A stretch of DNA of 9,231 bases. Origin: Pseudomonadota bacterium (GTDB lineage: Bacteria; Pseudomonadota; Gammaproteobacteria; Burkholderiales; Ferrovaceae). The notes beneath the pieces were generated by a model. The model did not search any database. It was not told the origin of the DNA and saw only the letters and a list, made by a program, of their open reading frames with translations. A program made the translations under genes and the position numbers. Location: assembly GCA_021804345.1 (NCBI GenBank), contig JAJZHV010000034.1:1-9231 (forward strand), in the 5' to 3' direction. Of the stretch, positions 1-4,900 are shown in pieces. The first letter of the stretch is position 1, and each line of letters begins with the position of its first letter.

Positions 1-256
1 ACTGTGCCAACTGCGGCAGATGATCGTCATAATTCCTAGGCTTGATGGCCTCCACGCGCGCCGCCAGGGCCAAGGGCGCCGGTTTGATGCTGGCCAGATG
101 CGTCAGGGCGCGGCGCGCGATGGCATCGTGCTCCTGTGCATCGGGCAAATCGAATAGCAGGACGGGCACATTCAAATTGGCCAGATGCGCCGCAATCTGC
201 GCTCCCATGACCCCTGCGCCCAAAACGGCCACCGTGCGAATGTTGAATTGACTCAT
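1..256 (-). CDS. 3-hydroxyacyl-CoA dehydrogenase, N-terminal part (runs off the left edge)
   Basis: NAD-dependent oxidation of L-3-hydroxyacyl-CoA in fatty-acid beta-oxidation, a cytoplasmic enzyme. Only the first 85 codons are in the window. The protein opens MSQFNIRTVAVLGAGVMG, a Rossmann fold with the GxGxxG loop at residues 13-18. The second strand ends in FDLPD, and Asp36 is the acidic residue expected for NAD rather than NADP. The following stretch (KPAPLALAARVEAIKPRNY) matches, from memory, the roughly 800-residue dehydrogenase/enoyl-CoA hydratase proteins of betaproteobacteria, so the missing part may carry a hydratase domain; this is inference. The ATG at 256 is preceded by GGGAG (265-269) at an 8-nt spacing. 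The gene is divergent from the peroxiredoxin operon. I found no convincing promoter for it in the shared intergenic region. Confidence 0.88.
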   Translation of the reverse strand, partial: MSQFNIRTVAVLGAGVMGAQIAAHLANLNVPVLLFDLPDAQEHDAIARRALTHLASIKPAPLALAARVEAIKPRNYDDHLPQLAQ

Positions 257-414
257 GAGGAATACTCCCTGGAATGCTTTGCCGTTTTATTCGGTACTGA
301 ACCATGCACCAAAGTGCCCGATGATTTTACTCTTTTGCGCGCCCGGATGTTATCCCCTTGCGCGGCAAGCCTTCCGGCCCAACGCGCTCTGGAGGCGGAT
401 GAGCGTCTAATCCG

Positions 415-451
415 ATAGATATTAACTATCATGGTAATACAATCAATCAAT
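415..451 (+). promoter_or_regulatory. OxyR operator upstream of the peroxiredoxin operon
   Basis: The OxyR consensus is two ATAGnTnnnAnCTAT units separated by 7 nt. Unit one, ATAGATATTAACTAT at 415-429, fits all ten defined positions. After exactly 7 nt, unit two at 437-451 (ATACAATCAATCAAT) fits seven of ten, giving 17 of 20 overall. The tetramer site abuts the -35 hexamer, which is the position used when OxyR activates. The gene behind it is a peroxidase, and an OxyR gene lies in the same window. The consensus is established knowledge; binding here is inference. Confidence 0.85.
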
Positions 452-493
452 TGGATGGATTAACCCGCTCTGGGTATAGTGAAACCATCCAAT
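450..493. repeat. 9-bp perfect inverted repeat framing the promoter core
   Basis: ATTGGATGG (450-458) and CCATCCAAT (485-493) are exact reverse complements, with 26 nt between them. The left arm contains the -35 hexamer and the right arm covers the predicted transcription start, so a protein bound to both arms would enclose the -10. It is independent of the OxyR consensus. It could be a second operator, or chance, since no base pairing extends beyond the 9 bp. Confidence 0.6.
451..480 (+). promoter_or_regulatory. Sigma70-like promoter of the peroxiredoxin operon
   Basis: TTGGAT (451-456, 3 of 6 matches to TTGACA) and TATAGT (475-480, 5 of 6 matches to TATAAT) are 18 bp apart. A weak -35 and a good -10 are what an activator-dependent promoter needs, and the OxyR operator ends at the first base of the -35. 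Transcription would start near 486-488, giving a leader of about 47 nt. The hexamers were found by eye. Confidence 0.6.
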
Positions 494-497
494 GACC

Positions 498-512
498 GGA
501 TCACCGTGATCC
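498..512. promoter_or_regulatory. 15-bp palindrome in the predicted leader of the peroxiredoxin mRNA
   Basis: GGATCAC-C-GTGATCC is a perfect dyad with 7-bp arms and a one-base centre. It lies about 10-25 nt after the predicted transcription start and ends 9 nt before the AAGGAG ribosome binding site (522-527). Its shape suits a dimeric repressor operator. As RNA it could form only a 6-bp stem with a 3-base loop. It does not match the FNR, CRP, LexA or Fur consensus, and I cannot name the protein that would bind it. Confidence 0.5.
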
Positions 513-533
513 ACAACCCCTAAGGAGACGCTC

Positions 534-1286
534 ATGTTACACAATCACGAAGGAAAACCTGTCCCCCAAGTCACCTTTCGCATTCGGGAAGGCAATGAAT
601 GGGCCTCTCTGAGCACCGACGAGCTGTTCAAGAACAAGACCGTGGTTGTTTTTTCCTTGCCCGGGGCCTTTACACCCACCTGTTCATCCACCCACCTGCC
701 GCGTTACAACGAACTGGCACCAGCCTTTGTGGCCAACGGAGTAGATGACATCCTGTGCATCGCAGTCAACGATCCCTTCGTCATGCAGGAGTGGGCCAAG
801 GATCAGGAAGCTGAGCATATCCGCCTTATCCCCGATGGCAATGGTGCCTTTACAGCGGGGATGAACATGCTGGTGGATAAATCCGATCTGGGTTTTGGTC
901 AGCGTTCCTGGCGCTATTCCATGCTGGTGCGCGACGGCATCGTCCTCAAGCAATTCATCGAGCCCGTGGTGCCAGGTGATCCCTTTGAAGTCTCCGACGC
1001 CGACACCATGCTGGCCTATCTCAACCCTCAGGCGGTCAAACCCGATCAGGTGGCCCTGCTCACCCGGGAAGGATGTCCCCACTGTGCACGCGCCAAGGAC
1101 TTGCTCAGCGCCCAGGGCTACGCCTACACCGAGATTCCCCTGGGGCATCGGCAGCGTAGTCGGGTACTGGGGGCCATCACTGGACGTGCCACGGTTCCCC
1201 AAGTGTTCATCAATGGCACCCATGTGGGTGGGGCCGAGGAGCTGGAGCAGTGGTTGCAGCGTCAGCACGCCACCACCATGGCCTAA
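534..1286 (+). CDS. Hybrid peroxiredoxin-glutaredoxin (Prx5-Grx fusion)
   Basis: Cytoplasmic peroxidase of 250 residues that reduces hydrogen peroxide and alkyl hydroperoxides with glutathione, using its own fused glutaredoxin domain. Residues 1 to about 165 are a Prx5-type peroxiredoxin: PGAFTPTCSSTHLP holds the peroxidatic Cys50 with Thr47 and Pro43 of the PxxxTxxC signature, and Arg127 is the probable second active-site residue. Residues about 170-245 are a glutaredoxin: active site CPHC (Cys181, Cys184), TVP at 220-222 with the cis-proline, and GG at 232-233 for glutathione binding. Length and order fit the Haemophilus/Neisseria-type hybrids of about 240 residues. CPHC instead of the usual CPFC/CPYC is odd. 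ATG at 534 follows AAGGAG (522-527) by 6 nt. The OxyR operator upstream predicts peroxide induction. The flavoprotein gene follows after 33 nt, probably in the same operon. Confidence 0.95.
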   Translation: MLHNHEGKPVPQVTFRIREGNEWASLSTDELFKNKTVVVFSLPGAFTPTCSSTHLPRYNELAPAFVANGVDDILCIAVNDPFVMQEWAKDQEAEHIRLIPDGNGAFTAGMNMLVDKSDLGFGQRSWRYSMLVRDGIVLKQFIEPVVPGDPFEVSDADTMLAYLNPQAVKPDQVALLTREGCPHCARAKDLLSAQGYAYTEIPLGHRQRSRVLGAITGRATVPQVFINGTHVGGAEELEQWLQRQHATTMA

Positions 1287-1319
1287 GTCGGGCCCCCTTA
1301 CCTTTTCCGGGAGTATTCC

Positions 1320-2789
1320 ATGCGTCAGCTCACAGTAGAACACGTGGTCATCGGTGCCGGCACCGCCGGTCTGGCCGCCTATCGCACCATTGCGGCCAGC
1401 GGCCAGTCGGTGCTGCTCATCGAAGGTGGAGAGCATGGAACTACCTGTGCCCGGGTGGGCTGCATGCCCAGCAAATTGTTGATTGCTGCGGCCGAGGCGG
1501 CCCATGGGGTGTCGCGCTGGGGCCCTTTGGGCCTGCGCCTGGAGGGCGCCCTGCAGGTGGACGGGGCTGCTGTGATGGCGCGCGTGCAGCGCGAGCGTGA
1601 TCGCTTTGTGGGGTTTGTGCTGGAGGGGGTGGAACGCATTCCGCCGCAGCACCGATTGACTGGTTATGCCCGTTTTCTGGCACCGGGGCTATTGCAGGTG
1701 GAGGAGCATACCCAGGTGCGGTTTACAACGGCGGTCATTGCCACCGGCTCCAGCCCCCAGATTCCCGGATTTCTGCTCCCCTTTCGGGAGCGCGTGGTGA
1801 TCAATGATGATATTTTTGCCTGGACCCAGTTGCCGCGCTCTGTGGCCGTGTTTGGCACCGGGGTGATCGGTCTGGAACTGGGACAGGCCTTGCAGCGTCT
1901 GGGCGTGCAGGTGCATCTGTTTGGCCGTGGCGGGCGCATCGGCCCCCTGACGGATCCGGCGTTGCAAGCCGAGGCGCAGCGGTGTCTGGGCGCCGAACTT
2001 CAGCTAATTCACGACCCGCAGGGACTACAACTGTCCTCTCAAGGCCCCAGGGTGCGCATTGAATGGCACAACCCTGGCGCGGCCCAAGGGGCACATGAGG
2101 GCACCCCGCGCCGGAAAGCCATCGAGGTGGAATGGATTCTCGCGGCAACCGGCCGCCGACCCAACCTAGCGCATCTGGGACTCGACACCCTGGGTCTGGA
2201 ACTGGACGCCCAAGGGGTGCCCCAATTTCAGCGCACAACGTTGCAATGTGGCGCGCACCCCATCTTCATTGCGGGCGACGCCAATCAGGATCTGCCCTTG
2301 TTGCACGAGGCGGCTGACGAAGGGCGCATTGCCGGAGAAAACGCCCTGCGCTATCCCCATGTGGCCCCCGGCTTGCGGCGCTCTGCCCTGGCCATCGTGT
2401 TTTCGGATCCGCAAATGGTTACGGTGGGAGAGCGCTGGCAGGAATGCTCACAACAGTCCATCGTGACCGGGAAAGTATCCTTTGCCGATCAGGGTCGCAG
2501 TCGCGTCATGTTGCGCAACCAGGGCTTGCTGCACGTGTATGCGGCACGGGAAGACGGGCGTTTGCTGGGGGCCGAGATGATCGGGCCGGAAGCGGAACAC
2601 CTGGGTCATTTGCTGGCCTGGGCCCATCAACTACAGTTGACGATACCGCAGATGCTGGAGCTACCCTTTTACCATCCGGTGGTGGCAGAAGGGCTACGCA
2701 CCGCCCTGCGGGATGCCGCCAGCCAGTTGCCCCTGCGGCGCGCGCCTGCGCCGCAGGGCAGGCATCCCGTTGCAGCGCTATCAGTGTGA
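1320..2789 (+). CDS. Dihydrolipoamide dehydrogenase/glutathione reductase-like flavoprotein
   Basis: A 489-residue class I pyridine nucleotide-disulfide oxidoreductase that passes electrons from NAD(P)H through FAD to a disulfide substrate. Visible elements: FAD-binding GAGTAG (12-17); redox-active CARVGC with Cys43 and Cys48 followed by MPSK; the second Rossmann loop GTGVIGLELG (179-188); the FAD-contacting IAGD (317-320); and the C-terminal base pair YHPVVAEG with His452 and Glu457. The chain is complete. The spacer between the cysteines (ARVG, not LNVG/VNVG) and HPVVAE in place of HPTxSE mark a side branch, not the E3 of pyruvate dehydrogenase, and no lipoyl-complex genes are near. Arg203 and Arg206 after the second strand hint at NADPH, though this is weak. 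Lying 33 nt behind the peroxidase, it may reduce glutathione or the hybrid enzyme directly; that is inference. GGGAG (1309-1313) precedes the ATG by 6 nt. Confidence 0.9.
   Translation: MRQLTVEHVVIGAGTAGLAAYRTIAASGQSVLLIEGGEHGTTCARVGCMPSKLLIAAAEAAHGVSRWGPLGLRLEGALQVDGAAVMARVQRERDRFVGFVLEGVERIPPQHRLTGYARFLAPGLLQVEEHTQVRFTTAVIATGSSPQIPGFLLPFRERVVINDDIFAWTQLPRSVAVFGTGVIGLELGQALQRLGVQVHLFGRGGRIGPLTDPALQAEAQRCLGAELQLIHDPQGLQLSSQGPRVRIEWHNPGAAQGAHEGTPRRKAIEVEWILAATGRRPNLAHLGLDTLGLELDAQGVPQFQRTTLQCGAHPIFIAGDANQDLPLLHEAADEGRIAGENALRYPHVAPGLRRSALAIVFSDPQMVTVGERWQECSQQSIVTGKVSFADQGRSRVMLRNQGLLHVYAAREDGRLLGAEMIGPEAEHLGHLLAWAHQLQLTIPQMLELPFYHPVVAEGLRTALRDAASQLPLRRAPAPQGRHPVAALSV
2709..2769. repeat. Nested inverted repeats at the convergent gene ends
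   Basis: An inner perfect 11-bp inverted repeat (2731-2741 with 2748-2758, CCCTGCGGCGC and its complement, 6-nt loop) sits inside an outer perfect 9-bp one (2709-2717 with 2761-2769, CGGGATGCC and its complement). All lie in the last codons of the flavoprotein gene and just downstream of the copper chaperone stop on the other strand. The RNA would fold strongly from either strand, which suggests a role in ending or protecting both transcripts. No T-tract follows on either side, so it is not a standard intrinsic terminator. Confidence 0.7.
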
Positions 2790-3332
2790 ATGAGCACCCT
2801 GCTGGGGTCCATTCATGGGACCATCCATCCTCATGCCGGGCATGGACATGCCCGGCATGGAGTCCGTCCCTGAGCTGGATTCGGCGCTTAGCGCGCGCAC
2901 CGGAAGCGTCAAGTGTTGGGTGCCAGCCTTTTCGAAGACCAACTGCAGGGTAACCTGCTCTCCAGCCTTCAAGGGAGTCTTGAGGTTTTGCAGCATCAGG
3001 TGAACCCCGCCGGGTTGCATCTGCAGGGCGCCCCCCGCGGGGATGCGCAGGCGTGATTCTCGTTGCATATGGGTCATGCCCTGCTGGTTGTGGCTGGAAT
3101 GCAAATCCACGCTGGCCGCCGCGGAACTATGGGCAGCAATCAGGAAGTCGTCCTGCGGGCCATGGTTATGAATGCTCACATAGGCCGCCCCCACGCTTTG
3201 TCCAGGCACGCTGGCCCGCACATAGGCGTCAGAAAACACCAGGGGGCCCGGGGCTTCCGGGGCGGCTTTGAGAGAAAGTGCACACAGGACCAGAAGGCCT
3301 GCACAAAAAAGTCTTGACACCCGCTGTTGCAT
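2781..3332 (-). CDS. PCu(A)C-type periplasmic copper chaperone with Met/His-rich tail
   Basis: A 183-residue secreted Cu(I) chaperone of the PCu(A)C family, members of which deliver copper to the CuA site of cytochrome c oxidase or buffer copper in the periplasm. Residues 1-24 are a signal peptide (MQQR, hydrophobic core, ending near LKAA). The family signature H-x10-M-x21-H-x-M is complete: His78, Met89, His111, Met113. Residues about 152-183 form an extra tail with MPGMSMPGMRM and a final HSH, likely a second metal-binding segment. The ATG at 3332 is chosen because GGAGG (3339-3343) precedes it by 6 nt; the upstream TTG at 3347 overlaps that site and is unlikely. It is last in the minus-strand operon, 49 nt after the TlpA-like gene, and its stop overlaps the end of the convergent flavoprotein gene by 9 nt. 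Confidence 0.92.
   Translation of the reverse strand: MQQRVSRLFCAGLLVLCALSLKAAPEAPGPLVFSDAYVRASVPGQSVGAAYVSIHNHGPQDDFLIAAHSSAAASVDLHSSHNQQGMTHMQRESRLRIPAGGALQMQPGGVHLMLQNLKTPLKAGEQVTLQLVFEKAGTQHLTLPVRALSAESSSGTDSMPGMSMPGMRMDGPMNGPQQGAHSH
2832..2859. repeat. 28-bp perfect palindrome inside the copper chaperone tail
   Basis: CATGCCGGGCATG (2832-2844) and CATGCCCGGCATG (2847-2859) are exact reverse complements separated by GA. On the minus strand this encodes the repeated Met-Pro-Gly-Met of the chaperone tail. On the plus strand it lies about 43 nt past the flavoprotein stop and could fold as a 12-bp GC-rich stem with a GGAC loop. No T-tract follows. The dyad may simply result from repeated MPGM codons, but a 13-bp perfect match is more than the protein repeat requires. 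Confidence 0.75.
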
Positions 3333-3381
3333 ACAGATCCTCCACAAGTTGATGAGCCACCGTAGCCGGGGTGGGCAAGGC

Positions 3382-3969
3382 TCAGGGCTGAGTGAGCAAA
3401 GGCGTAACCACGCGCTCTAAAACCGCCTCATCCAGGCCCTCATCACCCCCATCCCAGGCATCCTGACGCAATATGCCCTGCCGGTCAATAACAAAGGACA
3501 GGGGAATGCGCCAGATGCGGCCAAAGGCTTTGAAATCGGCCTGTGGGTACCAGAGGGCCGGATAACTGTAATGGGTCATCATCTGGCGCATCCTGGGCAA
3601 ATCATCGGCCTCATCCATGGAAACGGTGAGGATTTCCAGGCCCTGGGCCCGATGCCGCTGGTAATAGCGCTCCATGGCCGGCATTTCCGTGCGACAGGGA
3701 ATGCACCAGGTGGCCCAGAAGTGAATCAGGACCACCTTGCCCTGCTCCTGAGCCAAGGTGAGCTCCTGACCCGTTTCCAGGTGCGCTCGAAAGGCCGGAG
3801 CCGCCTGTCCCACCTCTAGGGCTTGGGCCTGAAGGCCTGTCAGTAGCCCCACAACGCCCCACAGCAGGCAGGTCCATAAGGCAGTGCAGCGCACAGCGTG
3901 TCTGCCAAGCCTCCCGCGGGTGCCATAACACACTGCGGGGCGCACCACCTCTGGCGACCGCCTAGTCAT
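3382..3969 (-). CDS. TlpA/ResA-like periplasmic thioredoxin
   Basis: A 195-residue thioredoxin-fold protein predicted to act outside the inner membrane as a thiol reductant. Residues about 29-50 are a hydrophobic signal or anchor ending in AQA. The fold follows: GQAAPAF opening, the active site WCIPC with Cys89 and Cys92, and IPLSFVIDRQG with the cis-proline at 156. The pattern is that of TlpA/ResA/CcmG proteins, which keep cysteines of copper-site or cytochrome c assembly partners reduced. The copper chaperone next to it favours the copper role; this is inference. The ATG at 3969 overlaps the last 8 nt of oxyR, with GGAG 10 nt upstream. The 28-residue stretch before the hydrophobic core is long, so an internal GTG start cannot be excluded. 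Upstream in-frame codons read through oxyR and are not expected to be protein. Confidence 0.87.
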   Translation of the reverse strand: MTRRSPEVVRPAVCYGTRGRLGRHAVRCTALWTCLLWGVVGLLTGLQAQALEVGQAAPAFRAHLETGQELTLAQEQGKVVLIHFWATWCIPCRTEMPAMERYYQRHRAQGLEILTVSMDEADDLPRMRQMMTHYSYPALWYPQADFKAFGRIWRIPLSFVIDRQGILRQDAWDGGDEGLDEAVLERVVTPLLTQP

Positions 3970-4891
3970 GAACCGGAGGCTCCGGGTTTGGCACCATCTG
4001 CACACCGCGCAGGGTGACTGCCGCCAGCGCTTGCACCAGCACCTGCAACACTGCGCCCCGGGTGTAGCTTTTGCGCCAGGCCATGCCAATGCACCGCTGG
4101 GGAACCGGGGCCTTGAAGGCCAGCACATGCAGCAGCGGACTGCGATATTTATCGCTGTTGGCGCTGGCGGGCAACACCGTGATTCCCATGCCCGAGGCCA
4201 CCATGTTGCGCAGGGTTTCCAGACTGTTGCCCTGCTGAATCAGGGCTTGTGGCCCCCCTAACTCCGGACAGGATTCCAGCACCTGGGTGCTGAAGCAATG
4301 CACGGAGGGCAGCAGCAAGACCTTTTCTTGGGCCAGTTCCTGGGCGCTCACCATGCTGCGCTCACTCCAGGGGTGATCCCGGGGCACCACCACCTCGAAG
4401 GCTTCTTGGTACAGAGCCTGAGTGTGAATCCCGGCCACTTGGAAGGGAAGCGCCACCAACGCCACGTCCACATCCCCCTGCTTGAGTTGGCGTTCCAGTT
4501 GGGCCGTGGTGGATTCTTCCACCATGAGGGGCATATTTGGGGCAATGGGGTGCAATCGGGAGACCAGATCGGGCAACAGATAGGGGCCCACGGTATGAAT
4601 GACCCCCAATTTTAGGGTTCCTGCCAGGGGGTCGGCGCCTTCACGCGCCATGCGCTTCAAGGTGTCGGCCTGCTCCAGAATCAGCGCGGCCTGGGCAATC
4701 AATTGCGCACCGATGGGCGTGGGAACCACCTCGCTGCGCGAGCGCTCGAACAGACGCACTCCCAGTTCCTCCTCCAGTTTCTGGATGGCACTGGACAAGG
4801 CCGGCTGACTGACAAAACAGTGCTCTGCGGCCTTTCTGAAATGACGCAACTGGGCCACGGCCACCACGAAACGCAATTCGTTGAGGGTCAC
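3962..4891 (-). CDS. oxyR: OxyR, LysR-type peroxide-sensing regulator
   Basis: A 309-residue LysR-family transcription factor. The N-terminal winged helix-turn-helix covers residues about 1-60 (HFRKAAEHCFVSQPALSSAI, then KLEEELGVRLFERS). A linker helix and the periplasmic-binding-protein-like sensor domain follow. The peroxide switch is intact: Cys199 (in VHC) and Cys208 (in ESC) fall at the same numbers as the disulfide-forming cysteines of E. coli OxyR, and NSLETLRNMVASGMGITVLPA matches the family's conserved segment. The start is GTG at 4891, with AGGA 7 nt upstream overlapping the emrB stop; the 9-nt gap implies co-transcription with the efflux genes. Its probable target is the 17-of-20 operator before the peroxiredoxin operon in this window. 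Autoregulation cannot be judged because the operon promoter is not visible. Confidence 0.93.
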   Translation of the reverse strand: MTLNELRFVVAVAQLRHFRKAAEHCFVSQPALSSAIQKLEEELGVRLFERSRSEVVPTPIGAQLIAQAALILEQADTLKRMAREGADPLAGTLKLGVIHTVGPYLLPDLVSRLHPIAPNMPLMVEESTTAQLERQLKQGDVDVALVALPFQVAGIHTQALYQEAFEVVVPRDHPWSERSMVSAQELAQEKVLLLPSVHCFSTQVLESCPELGGPQALIQQGNSLETLRNMVASGMGITVLPASANSDKYRSPLLHVLAFKAPVPQRCIGMAWRKSYTRGAVLQVLVQALAAVTLRGVQMVPNPEPPVHD

Positions 4892-4900
4892 GCCAGGTTC

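Larger units (their letters stand above)
257..533. other. Divergent intergenic region with layered regulatory elements
   Basis: This 277-bp stretch separates the beta-oxidation gene (minus) from the peroxiredoxin gene (plus). The right half is AT-richer than the surrounding DNA and holds an OxyR-type operator, a promoter, a 9-bp inverted repeat around that promoter and a 15-bp palindrome, each listed separately. The left half (257-414) holds only a small dyad, CTTGC-GCG-GCAAG at 357-369, and A-rich patches at the 5' side of the minus-strand gene, without a clear -35/-10 pair. I see no credible small gene here; the short open frames lack ribosome binding sites. Confidence 0.8.

Noticed and set aside
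440..460. Short tetranucleotide repeats, (CAAT)x3 followed by (TGGA)x2, near the peroxiredoxin promoter
   Set aside because: There are too few units for slippage-driven phase variation, and the bases are already explained by the second OxyR half-site and the -35 region.
259..1319. An identical 11-mer, GGGAGTATTCC, just before the start codons at 256 (minus) and 1320 (plus)
   Set aside because: It is a good Shine-Dalgarno plus spacer in both places, and shared 11-mers are expected by chance at this window length. Two copies do not support a regulatory element.
684..1652. A 322-codon open frame antisense to the peroxiredoxin and flavoprotein genes
   Set aside because: Its translation is rich in His, Gly and Pro with no recognisable fold, no ribosome binding site supports it, and both sense genes have full catalytic motifs. 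It is a product of GC-rich codon use.
3970..4128. Extension of the TlpA-like frame upstream into oxyR
   Set aside because: The extra 53 residues are Cys/Trp/Arg-rich and lie wholly within the well-supported oxyR sequence in another frame. The ATG at 3969 puts a secretion signal near the N terminus.
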